NCBI RefSeq assembly: GCF_017352115.1
Contig: NZ_CP071448.1
Span: 4,128,001-4,192,000, forward strand
From: Flavobacterium endoglycinae
GTDB lineage: Bacteria > Bacteroidota > Bacteroidia > Flavobacteriales > Flavobacteriaceae
Reading direction: 5' to 3'
DNA length: 64,000 bases
The notes beneath the pieces were generated by a model. That model was not told where the DNA came from. It saw only the letters and a list, made by a program, of their open reading frames with translations, and did not search any database. The position numbers and the translations under genes were made by a program. Below are positions 35,601 through 43,570 of the stretch, piece by piece (positions within the stretch are counted from its first letter, which is position 1; each line of letters opens with the position of its first letter).

Positions 35601-35881
35601 CAGTATTTAACAACTCACCAGCGCCATTTGTTTACGATGCATCTTATGTGAAATTAAGAGAGGTAAGTTTAGGATATACTATTCCTTCAAGTGTTTTCGA
35701 AGGAGCAAAAATAAGTTCAATTTATGTTTCGGCATTTGCAAGAAACTTGTTGACTTTCAATAAAGATCTTCCAAATATTGACCCAGAATCTATGTATACT
35801 TCTGGAAACGGACAAGGTTTTGAATATGGTTCATTGCCATTTAGACAATCTTACGGTTTTAATATTAAAGTTGCATTCTAA
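32675..35881 (+). CDS. SusC/RagA-family TonB-dependent transporter, chitin locus (first)
   Basis: A 1068-residue outer membrane transporter. After a signal peptide (MIKMKQIMLILMIAF to SLAQ) comes a carboxypeptidase-regulatory-like domain (about 25-110: VKGLVSDQNGLPLPGVSILV), a TonB box/plug region (ALGIKRQKKELGYAVQDVKG onward) and a 22-strand barrel ending in NIKVAF. With its SusD partner it should import chitooligosaccharides using TonB energy. An alternative ATG is three codons in. It heads a run with susD (11-bp gap) and chiB, and its regulatory region carries the LytTR-type repeats. Confidence 0.95.
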   Translation: MIKMKQIMLILMIAFTVQVSLAQVKTVKGLVSDQNGLPLPGVSILVQGTKTSSQSDYDGMYTIQASAGDVLVFSYIGIKTKTVTVGTSATVNVVLTQDTQNLNEVVVTALGIKRQKKELGYAVQDVKGEQLNKAITTNVTSALSGRIAGVDVSIPATGIAGSTRVIIRGISSIGESNQPLYIVDGVPIDNSGLNNDQAATSKWFDGRDNGDGISSINPNNIESLTVLKGAAAAALYGSRALNGVVLITTKKGSKGKLRVELTSGVNFDRVNAKYSDYQTEYGTGSNGALPDPAKAPTEIYGYTTNAWGPKFSESVGQQVKIFDGSMRPYARVENNIQDFFRTGFTTTNGIAVSGGNDSGFVRFGFNNLKNDDVVPGSGLERNDATLNATLKSEKFTLDANVNYIAENTNNRPALGDSPNNVGYSLSGLAPNIDQAWLKNYKNQDTGQIYPWNNNVYLLNPYFVTEENHNTSVKNRFIGNVTGTYQLKKWIALTFRTGLDTYNFSAKDFMAAGSTWPGRDEGYLGLNNINVSEMNTDIIATLSDIKLAKDLTFSGILGTARRDFRREQNSRFGTKIIEPGTEYISNFVNKTENAPVETKTRTNSVYGSAKFDYKGYLYAEFTGRNDWFSVIYSGDESAFYPAGSLGFVFSDAFNIQNDTFSYGKFRASWAQVSNSPGAYKNALNYTTFSSYDGQSVVNIKNTAAPNPNLTYQSKTGVEFGFETAFFKNRLRADVTLYREDTSDQTLDLPSSATSGYEFVSVNAGKLRNEGIEVFLSGTPIKTNSFEWGIDLNFSKNKNSIISLHPDINTYTISEARWAGAAVVAQVGGQYGTIMGRDFLRNENGEKVVAANGLPLFTDEKVALGKGLPDWAAGLTNRFTYKGITLQFLIDMKFGMDVYSMTNSLAATKGLLDVTTDGRDAYNHARAEAIANDPNFSQSTWVPTAGYVAEGVVNTGTAANPVYVKNTKPVNPQDYWNTVFNNSPAPFVYDASYVKLREVSLGYTIPSSVFEGAKISSIYVSAFARNLLTFNKDLPNIDPESMYTSGNGQGFEYGSLPFRQSYGFNIKVAF

Positions 35882-35892
35882 AAAAAGAAATT

Positions 35893-37416
35893 ATGAAATT
35901 TAATCAAATAATTATAGCCGTACTCACATTGTTTATTGCAGTAGGCTGTACAGATAATTTTGAAGAACTGGAGAAAGATCCGGTTGCGTTGTCAGCAAAT
36001 CCAGCTGGGCAGCTTACCTTCACCCAATTATGTATGTCGGGTGATGGATTTTACCAATGGAGAGCCAATTTAATTTATTCAGGAGGTTTTGTGCAGCATT
36101 ATGCAGGTGCTTGGAACGTAACTGAGTTTGGAAGCAAATTCAAAAAAGACGATGGATATGCAACCGCTCTTTGGAGAAATGGGTACCAAAACGAATTAAA
36201 AAACGTGGTTGATATTCTTGAAAAAACAAATGGCGATCCAGCAGCTGTCAACATGAATGCCGTTGCTAAAATTATGAGAGTAATGGTGGCGCACCGTATT
36301 ACGGATTTGTATGGAGATATTCCTTATTCTGAAGCTGGTTTAGGTTTTTCAAAAGGAATTGTAACTCCTAAATATGATAAACAAGAAGATATTTATGCTT
36401 CATTTTTTCATGATTTAGAAGAAGCTTATAATCAATTAAATCCGAATGGTGGCTCTGTAAAAGGTGATTTATTCTACAAAGGAGATATTTCTAAATGGAA
36501 AAAATTAGCCAATACATTACGCTTACGTTTAGGTATGAGACTTTCTGAGGTAAAACCAGCAGAAGCAGAAAAACAAGTGAAAGCAGCTTTACAAGCAGGT
36601 GTTTTTGCAAGTAACGATGACAACTGTATTATGCACCATTTAGATGCTACTTTTAATGATGATCCAGCATCAATCGATTTTAGAGGAAATGGATTAGCTT
36701 ATGCACTTGTAGGAAATGAAAATGGAGATCATTTTAGTACTTTGGTTATTGACTTTTTAAGAGATAACGGAGATCCTAGATTACCAATGTATGCAACTCC
36801 AAAAACAACGAGCAGTCTTGCTTGGGGAGCACCATTACAGCCGGGAGAAACACCTTATGAAGGCGTAAAACCAGGACTTTTTCAGTGGGAAGTTCCAATG
36901 GGAGCAAGTTCGACTTCTGGAATCCAATCGTATTTCAAACAAAAAACTACACCATTTTTACATGTAAGTTATTCTGAAACACAATTATTACTTGCAGAAG
37001 CGGCATTTAGAGGATGGGTTTCAGGTTCAGCAGCAGATTATTACAGAAAAGGAGTTGAAGCAGGTATTAAGCAATTAGAGATTTACGGAGCAACACCAGC
37101 AACTCAAGCTGCTATTGATACGTATTTAAATGCTAAACCTTTAGTTGCAGGACAAGAGAAAAAACAAATTGCAACACAATTATGGATTACTTATATATTT
37201 AACAGTATTGAAGCGTATTCAAACTGGAGAAGAACAGGATTCCCTGTGTTGATTCCAATTACAAATCCAGATTCTGAAACAGGAGGAATTACACCAAAAC
37301 GTTTGTATTATCCTAATGATGAAATGCAGAAAAATGAAGCAAATTATTTAGAAGCTTTATCAAGAATGGGAGGTAAAAATGATTGGTTGAATAAAGTTTG
37401 GTGGGATGCCAATTAA
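35893..37416 (+). CDS. SusD/RagB-family glycan-binding lipoprotein, chitin locus (first)
   Basis: A 507-residue surface lipoprotein: signal ending in VGC with lipidated Cys19, then the helical TPR-like SusD fold with LRLRLGMRLSEVKP, HVSYSETQLLLAEAAFRGW and a C-terminal NWRRTGFP block typical of the family. It forms the lid on the SusC barrel and captures chitooligosaccharides. It starts 11 bp after the susC stop. In the F. johnsoniae locus the SusD-like proteins bind chitin-derived sugars; which chain length this one prefers cannot be read from sequence. Confidence 0.93.
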   Translation: MKFNQIIIAVLTLFIAVGCTDNFEELEKDPVALSANPAGQLTFTQLCMSGDGFYQWRANLIYSGGFVQHYAGAWNVTEFGSKFKKDDGYATALWRNGYQNELKNVVDILEKTNGDPAAVNMNAVAKIMRVMVAHRITDLYGDIPYSEAGLGFSKGIVTPKYDKQEDIYASFFHDLEEAYNQLNPNGGSVKGDLFYKGDISKWKKLANTLRLRLGMRLSEVKPAEAEKQVKAALQAGVFASNDDNCIMHHLDATFNDDPASIDFRGNGLAYALVGNENGDHFSTLVIDFLRDNGDPRLPMYATPKTTSSLAWGAPLQPGETPYEGVKPGLFQWEVPMGASSTSGIQSYFKQKTTPFLHVSYSETQLLLAEAAFRGWVSGSAADYYRKGVEAGIKQLEIYGATPATQAAIDTYLNAKPLVAGQEKKQIATQLWITYIFNSIEAYSNWRRTGFPVLIPITNPDSETGGITPKRLYYPNDEMQKNEANYLEALSRMGGKNDWLNKVWWDAN

Positions 37417-37487
37417 AAAATCCTAAAAAAATATAGAGTTATGCCTAATAAGGTGCTATTTTCATTCTAATTAAAATTTAAAAAATT

Positions 37488-38510
37488 ATGATAAAAAATA
37501 AAGCCTTATTAGGCATCCTTTTTTATATCAGTTCTCTTTTTTCAGTTTACAGTTGTACAACTCAAAAAGATGATAATCCAGAAGAATCAAAAATAAAAAC
37601 AGCAAGAGTCGTTGGTTATTTATCATCGGATAGTTTTGACAAAATGACCTCGATTGAATATTGTAAGTTGACACACTTAAATATTGCTTTTGCAAATCCA
37701 GATAAAGACGGAAATTTGATTTTCAACGGAAATATTGATGCTGTGATTCAATACGCAAAATCAGTGAATCCTAATATTAAAATTTGTATTTCTCTGGCAG
37801 GCGGAGTTATATCGCAAGAGCAAGCGGCAAATTGGTCGTCACTAATTGATAAATCAGAAAACAGACCCGCGTTTATTCAGCATATTATTCAGTTTACCGA
37901 AATTCACAAATTAGACGGTGTTGATGTTGATCTCGAATGGGATGCTGTTACAACGGGCTACAGCGGTTTTGTAACCGAATTGCGAAAAGCTCTTCCAATA
38001 AATAAGCTGCTAACGGCTGCATTACCTAATAATACCCGATTTGTAAACATAAGCAATTCGACTCTTAATGCTTTTGACTTTTTAAACATTATGGCTTATG
38101 ACAGCACTGGACCTTGGAGTCCAAACAAAGTGGAGCAGCACAGTTCGTTTGATTTTGCAAAAAATGGTATCGAATTTTGGCACAAACTTCAAAATGTGCC
38201 TTCAGAAAAACTAACACTTGGTGTTCCCTTTTATGGATACAATTTTACATTTACGCCTGTTACAAGTTCAACATACGGAGACATAGTTGCCGCAGGAACA
38301 CAATTAGCAGATCAGGACGAATTAGGTAAGCTATATTACAACGGCAGGCCTACGATCGCTCGGAAAGTTGAATATGCTTCTGAAAATACGGGAGGAATAA
38401 TGATATGGGAACTTACCCAAGATTCATTTACTGAATATTCTCTCTTAGATGTTGTTCACAAAAAATATACAGCATTAAAAACAAAAACATCAGGATTGTG
38501 CGGTAATTAA
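37488..38510 (+). CDS. chiB: GH18 chitinase lipoprotein (ChiB-like)
   Basis: A 340-residue glycoside hydrolase family 18 protein. A signal of about 22 residues ends before Cys23 (lipobox VYSC), so it is probably surface-anchored. The barrel has the SLAGG strand and the DxxDxDxE motif LDGVDVDLEWD with acid/base Glu150 and Asp146/Asp148 for the substrate-assisted mechanism; NIMAYD and IMIWELTQD are the later conserved strands. There is no binding module. By position it matches ChiB of the F. johnsoniae locus, which processes soluble oligomers at the cell surface before import. Confidence 0.92.
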   Translation: MIKNKALLGILFYISSLFSVYSCTTQKDDNPEESKIKTARVVGYLSSDSFDKMTSIEYCKLTHLNIAFANPDKDGNLIFNGNIDAVIQYAKSVNPNIKICISLAGGVISQEQAANWSSLIDKSENRPAFIQHIIQFTEIHKLDGVDVDLEWDAVTTGYSGFVTELRKALPINKLLTAALPNNTRFVNISNSTLNAFDFLNIMAYDSTGPWSPNKVEQHSSFDFAKNGIEFWHKLQNVPSEKLTLGVPFYGYNFTFTPVTSSTYGDIVAAGTQLADQDELGKLYYNGRPTIARKVEYASENTGGIMIWELTQDSFTEYSLLDVVHKKYTALKTKTSGLCGN

Positions 38511-38536
38511 AATTTCTTAAAATTATTTAAAAATAT

Positions 38537-38592
38537 AAGCATTTTCATCTTTTAATATTAACAAATTAAAAGGCGAAAATGCTTTTTAATTT
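38537..38592 (+). terminator. Terminator after chiB
   Basis: A long two-part hairpin: AAGCATTTTC (38537-38546) with GAAAATGCTT (38575-38584), and inside it CTTTTAAT with ATTAAAAG, followed by a T-rich stretch. It separates the two susC transcription units. Confidence 0.8.
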
Positions 38593-38707
38593 TATAAAAC
38601 CCAGATTTATAGCTTTTTATTTTTATTTAAAAATTATCAATAAAAAAGCTTAAACATTGATATAATTTGTTACAAATAGATAAAATGATGCTTTTTATAG
38701 AATGGAA

Positions 38708-38777
38708 AACGTTTTCGCATAACGGATTATTGAATGTTTTATGTCGTTCGTTTAAAATATGATGCAGTTTGTATAAT
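38708..38777 (+). promoter_or_regulatory. Composite operator of the second susC, matching that of the first
   Basis: AACGTTTTCG at 38708-38717, then half-sites GATTATTGAAT (38725-38735), GTTCGTTTAAA (38746-38756) and GTTTGTATAAT (38767-38777), again spaced 21 bp. The 17-bp offset from the AACGTTTTCG motif to the first half-site is identical to the first susC. The rest of the 38511-38838 spacer is AT-rich with the chiB terminator and no gene. Confidence 0.72.
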
Positions 38778-38838
38778 ATATTTTTTTTAACAATCCCTTA
38801 AGAATAATTTTACCTCATAACTAACAAAATAAATAAAC

Positions 38839-41800
38839 ATGAAAAAAATTTTCTTAATCTTTATGATTGCTTTTACGGCGCAAGTTACGCTTGCACAAGT
38901 AAAAAGTATCAAAGGTGTGATTACAGATGCTGATGGGATGCCATTACCAGGGGCGTCTGTTGCTGTGCAGGGAGGTCAAAAGGGAGCTACGACAGATTTT
39001 GACGGATTGTACTCTATTGAAGCACAAAAAGGCCAGACATTAGTTTTTAGTTATGTAGGTCTTGAAACACAATCAATAGTTGTAGGAGATGCTGCTACAA
39101 TTAATGTAAAAATGCAACAAGCAGCTTCAAATGCTCTTAACGAAGTAGTAGTTACTTCTCTGGGTATTAAGAAAACAAGAAAATCTTTGACTTATGCGGC
39201 TCAGGAGCTTAAAGGAGAAGAGTTAACCAGAGTTAGAGATGTAAACGTTATTAATACAATAGCAGGTAAAATTGCCGGTGTTGCTGTAACTAAAAGTTCA
39301 AGTGGTACAGGAGGATCTACAAAAGTTGTAATTAGAGGTAACTCTTCAGTTTCTAATAATCAGCCTTTGTATGTAATCGACGGTATTCCATTGTATAACG
39401 GTACTTCTGGACAACCAAATGATTCTTTTGGTAGTACCTCTACTGGTAACCGTGATGGTGGTGATGTTGTTTCATTAATAAACCCAGATGATTACGAAGG
39501 AATGACAGTTTTAAAAGGTGCTGCAGCATCTGTTCTTTACGGAAGCCAAGGAGCAAACGGAGTTATCTTATTATCTTCTAAAAAAGCAAAAGCAGGTCAG
39601 CCAACAATTACAGCATCATCTGTAACTACTTTCGAAACAGCTGCTTATTTACCAAAATTCCAATCTGATTATGTTGCTGCGACTGGGGCTGATGAAAGCT
39701 GGGGAGCTAAGCAAAAAACAAAAGATCACGTAAAAGACTTTTTCGAAACAGGTAATACTCAAATTACTTCAGTAGGTTATTCAACTGCAGCTGAAAATTC
39801 TTCTACAGCATTTACATACGCAAACACATCTGGTTCAGGAGTAATGCCTGGAAACAGTATTAAGAAAAATAATTTTGGTATTCGTCAGACAGCAAAATTC
39901 TTTGATGATAAATTAAATTTTGCTGCAAACGCAAACTATACTACACAAACTATCATAAACAAACCAGTTAACGGTTTCTACTTTAACCCTTTAACAGGTG
40001 TTTATTTAATGCCAAGAGGAAACGATTTCAACTACTATAAAAACAATTTTGAAGTTTTTAATGCCAACAGAAATTTAATGGCTCAAAACTGGATGACTAA
40101 TAGAGATATTATGCAGAATCCATATTGGGGAATCAACAGAAATAAATCTGAAGATGATAATAATTTCTTCAACGGAGCATTATCATTAACTTATAAAGCG
40201 AACAATTGGTTAAGTATCGCTGCCAGATATAGTTATAATAGAATTGAAAGTGCTTTTGACAAAAAAATCTATGCTACTACACAAGGAACAATTTCTCACG
40301 AAAATGGTAGATATTATGTAGAAAATGCTTTAAGTACACAACGTTATGGAGATTTAATTGCTACAATTAACACAAAATTTGGTGACAACTTTAGTTTTAA
40401 TGCCAATGTTGGTACCAGTATTAATAACACTTTAGGAAATCAAAAAACGATTCTTGATTCTGGAATTGGAGGAGGTTTAAAATATGCTAACTGGTTTACA
40501 TTACAAAACTTCAACAACAATTCTGGAAACTACCAGACAATTGATTCAAGAAAAGAAGTACAGTCAGTATTTGCAGCTACAACATTTGGATACAAAGACA
40601 TGTTATTCTTAGATCTTGCGGCAAGAAATGACTGGTCATCAACTTTAGCAAATACAGGTTCTGCAAGTTATTTTTATCCATCTGTTGGGGTAACAGCTAT
40701 CATTAGTGAAATGACTAAATTACCTGATTTTATTAACTATGGTAAAGTTCGTGCTACATATGCTGAAGTAGGTAATGATATTTATCCTTTCGTAACAGTT
40801 CCAACTTACTACTATACTCCAGGAGTAACGGATCCAAAACCAAAAGTGGCTCCAAAAGAAGGAACTACATTAAAGCCTGAATTAAAATCAGAGTATGAAC
40901 TTGGTACAGAGTGGAGAATGTTCAATAACAGATTCACTTTTGAGTTATCATACTACAATTCAGAAACTAAAAACCAATATTTACAAGTTGTTGCTCCAAA
41001 AGGAAATGCATTAGGAGTAGATTTCTACGGAATCAATGCAGGAAGTATCGAAAACAAAGGTTTTGAAGCAGTTGTTACTGCGGGAATTTTTAGAGGAGAT
41101 AAATTCTCTTGGGATTCAAGCGTAAACTTCTCACAAAACAAAAATAAAGTAAAAGAAATTCCAACAGAATTAGGAGGAAGAGTAAACTTAACAGAAGCAG
41201 GTGTAAACAGTTACAGATATGCATTAATTGAAGGTAGACCGTTTGGGGTTATTGAAGGTATCAACATCAAAAAAGATGCTCAAGGCAGAATGTTGTTAAA
41301 CGATGACGGAACTATCCAGAAAACAGATTTCCAAGAAGTTGGAAACTCTAATCCAGATTTCATGTTAGGTTTTTCTAACTCATTTAAAATTGGTTCATTC
41401 TTCGCTAACGTATTAATCGATGGTCGTTTTGGAGGAGAAGTAATGAGTTTAACTGAAGCACAAAATGACTCTTTCGGGGTGTCTAGAGCTACTGGAGATG
41501 CAAGAAATGCAGGTGGTGTAAAAGTAAATGCGGTGAGAGCTAGTGACGGAACTGCAGTTTCTACAATGGATGCTCAATTATATTATACTCAAGTGGGTGG
41601 TAGAGCAGGTATTACTGGTGAGTATGTATATGATGCAACAAATGTAAGTGTGAGAGAAGTTTCTATCGGATATAATTTCAATGCTAAAAAATTACCATTT
41701 ATTAAAACGGCAAGCGTTTCTTTAATAGCTAGAAACCTATTCTTTATCTATAAAGATGCTCCGTTTGACCCAAACATTGCATTAAGTACAGGCGAAGGAT

Positions 41801-41871
41801 TACAAGGTGTTGATATTTATGGATTACCATCTACAAGAAGTATCGGGCTTAATTTAAATGTAACATTCTAA
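38839..41871 (+). CDS. SusC/RagA-family TonB-dependent transporter, chitin locus (second)
   Basis: A 1010-residue outer membrane transporter with the same domain order as the first: signal peptide (MKKIFLIFMIAFTAQVTLAQ), regulatory-like domain (VKGVITDADGMPLPGASVAV type, about 22-105), plug (SLGIKKTRKSLTYAAQEL) and barrel ending in LNLNVTF. The leaders and first about 130 residues of the two SusC proteins are much alike while the barrels diverge, suggesting old duplication with different oligomer preferences. Followed by susD after 10 bp. Driven by its own LytTR-type operator. Confidence 0.95.
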   Translation: MKKIFLIFMIAFTAQVTLAQVKSIKGVITDADGMPLPGASVAVQGGQKGATTDFDGLYSIEAQKGQTLVFSYVGLETQSIVVGDAATINVKMQQAASNALNEVVVTSLGIKKTRKSLTYAAQELKGEELTRVRDVNVINTIAGKIAGVAVTKSSSGTGGSTKVVIRGNSSVSNNQPLYVIDGIPLYNGTSGQPNDSFGSTSTGNRDGGDVVSLINPDDYEGMTVLKGAAASVLYGSQGANGVILLSSKKAKAGQPTITASSVTTFETAAYLPKFQSDYVAATGADESWGAKQKTKDHVKDFFETGNTQITSVGYSTAAENSSTAFTYANTSGSGVMPGNSIKKNNFGIRQTAKFFDDKLNFAANANYTTQTIINKPVNGFYFNPLTGVYLMPRGNDFNYYKNNFEVFNANRNLMAQNWMTNRDIMQNPYWGINRNKSEDDNNFFNGALSLTYKANNWLSIAARYSYNRIESAFDKKIYATTQGTISHENGRYYVENALSTQRYGDLIATINTKFGDNFSFNANVGTSINNTLGNQKTILDSGIGGGLKYANWFTLQNFNNNSGNYQTIDSRKEVQSVFAATTFGYKDMLFLDLAARNDWSSTLANTGSASYFYPSVGVTAIISEMTKLPDFINYGKVRATYAEVGNDIYPFVTVPTYYYTPGVTDPKPKVAPKEGTTLKPELKSEYELGTEWRMFNNRFTFELSYYNSETKNQYLQVVAPKGNALGVDFYGINAGSIENKGFEAVVTAGIFRGDKFSWDSSVNFSQNKNKVKEIPTELGGRVNLTEAGVNSYRYALIEGRPFGVIEGINIKKDAQGRMLLNDDGTIQKTDFQEVGNSNPDFMLGFSNSFKIGSFFANVLIDGRFGGEVMSLTEAQNDSFGVSRATGDARNAGGVKVNAVRASDGTAVSTMDAQLYYTQVGGRAGITGEYVYDATNVSVREVSIGYNFNAKKLPFIKTASVSLIARNLFFIYKDAPFDPNIALSTGEGLQGVDIYGLPSTRSIGLNLNVTF

Positions 41872-41881
41872 TTTTAAAAAC

Positions 41882-43462
41882 ATGAAATTAAATACTATTA
41901 AAAGAACAGCTATCTGTATATTATTACTCGCAGCAGTTGGGTGTACAGGTGATTTTGAAGATATTAATACCAATCCTAATGGTATTACACCTGAACTATT
42001 TGAACAAGACTTCAATCATATTAAAGGAGGTTTTGCTCCAATGTTTAACAACATTTATGTATACACTCCAGAATGGGTTTACCAGTTACAGCAAAACTTA
42101 AACAGTGATATCTGGTCTGGTTACATGGCAACTCCAACAGGTTTTGCTGGAGGAATTAACAATACCACTTATTCATTAGTTGATGGATGGAATGGATTTA
42201 TCTGGGATTATGCATACAGTAACGTAATGTTTAATGCTTACGATATTGCACAAAAATCAAAAGGGAAGTACGATCAGTTTTACGCTCTTTCATTGATTTT
42301 AAAAGTTGAAGGAATGCACAGATTGACAGATACTTTTGGACCAATCATTTATTCTAAATTTGGATCAACTGAATCAACAATTGAATACGATTCTCAAGAA
42401 GAAGTATACAACCAAATGTTTAGTGAGTTAGATTTTGCTGTTGCAGAATTAACAAAAAGAGTCGATGCCGGAGAAGCTTCAAGCTTTACATCAACGGATT
42501 TATCTAACTACAAAGGAGATTATAAAGCTTGGGTAAAATTTGCAAACACATTACGTTTAAGATTAGCAATGCGTATTGTAAAAAAGAATCCGGCACTAGC
42601 AAAAACGCAAGCTGAAAAAGCCGTGGCGCATAAATTTGGAGTTTTCACAACAAATGCTGATTTATTTAAAATCGTATCTCCAGTTTATACAAACCCACTT
42701 GCAACCATTAGTGGCGCATGGTTAGACATTAGAATGTCAGCTGATATGGAATCAATTTTAGGAGGATATCAAGATCCAAGAATCGAATCTTATTTTGATG
42801 TTTCAACTCAATTCCCTGGACAGTATAAAGGAGTTCGTACTGGTATCGATATCGCTGCTAAGTCAGATCACCAAGATTTTTCTGGACTTGGAGCACTTAT
42901 TAGATCAAAAGAAGTTATTTTAATGACTACTGCAGAAGCTTATTTCTTAAGAGCTGAAGGAGCATTAAGAGGATGGAATATGGGAGACAATGCTGAATCT
43001 TTATACAAAAAAGGAATTACAGCTTCTTTCGAACAGCACGGAGCTGCAGGAGCTGCAGCATATATCGCAGATAATGTAAAATTACCAAAAGCCTATGTAG
43101 ATCCAAACTTCCCAGTAAACAATTCACTTGCAGTAAACAATGTTACTGTTGCTTGGGACGATCTTGCTACAAATGAGGTTAAATTACAAAAAATTATCAC
43201 TCAAAAATGGATTGCAGGTTTCCCTGAAGGACAAGAAGCATGGTCTGAATACAGAAGAACTGGATATCCTAAATTATTCCCAGTGCTTAAAAATTATAGT
43301 GGAGGATCAATTACAACTCAGTATGGTGTAAGAAGAATTAACTATGTTCAATCTGAAAAAGCAGGTAACTCTGGTGGTGTTGCTTCTGGAGTATCAAAAC
43401 TTGGCGGACCTGATAATGGTGGAACAAGAGTTTGGTGGGATGTAAATGCTCCTAACTTCTAA
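41882..43462 (+). CDS. SusD/RagB-family glycan-binding lipoprotein, chitin locus (second)
   Basis: A 526-residue SusD-like lipoprotein with lipobox AAVGC (Cys21). It shows LRLRLAMRIVKKNP, EVILMTTAEAYFLRAEGALRGW and the C-terminal EYRRTGYPKLFP block. It pairs with the SusC encoded just upstream. Its N-terminal part, with many Trp/Tyr, is likely the sugar-binding face. It resembles the SusD/RagB-like 'SusD-2' branch more than the first locus member does. Confidence 0.92.
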   Translation: MKLNTIKRTAICILLLAAVGCTGDFEDINTNPNGITPELFEQDFNHIKGGFAPMFNNIYVYTPEWVYQLQQNLNSDIWSGYMATPTGFAGGINNTTYSLVDGWNGFIWDYAYSNVMFNAYDIAQKSKGKYDQFYALSLILKVEGMHRLTDTFGPIIYSKFGSTESTIEYDSQEEVYNQMFSELDFAVAELTKRVDAGEASSFTSTDLSNYKGDYKAWVKFANTLRLRLAMRIVKKNPALAKTQAEKAVAHKFGVFTTNADLFKIVSPVYTNPLATISGAWLDIRMSADMESILGGYQDPRIESYFDVSTQFPGQYKGVRTGIDIAAKSDHQDFSGLGALIRSKEVILMTTAEAYFLRAEGALRGWNMGDNAESLYKKGITASFEQHGAAGAAAYIADNVKLPKAYVDPNFPVNNSLAVNNVTVAWDDLATNEVKLQKIITQKWIAGFPEGQEAWSEYRRTGYPKLFPVLKNYSGGSITTQYGVRRINYVQSEKAGNSGGVASGVSKLGGPDNGGTRVWWDVNAPNF

Positions 43463-43498
43463 AAATAAAATAGATTACAGATTTTAAGTTTGGTTAGA

Positions 43499-43533
43499 AA
43501 ATGGTGCAAGTATGAAAATTGCTTGCGCCATTT
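43499..43533 (+). other. Intercistronic RNA hairpin between susD and nagB
   Basis: A 12-bp stem with one U-G pair (43499-43510 with 43522-43533, arm AAATGGTGCAAG) and an 11-base loop. It is not followed by a T-run, so it is a poor terminator; it may stabilise or separate the importer mRNA from the nagB mRNA. Confidence 0.55.
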
Positions 43534-43570
43534 CAAAAACCAAAATTGTACATACCAAAAAAAGAAAAAA

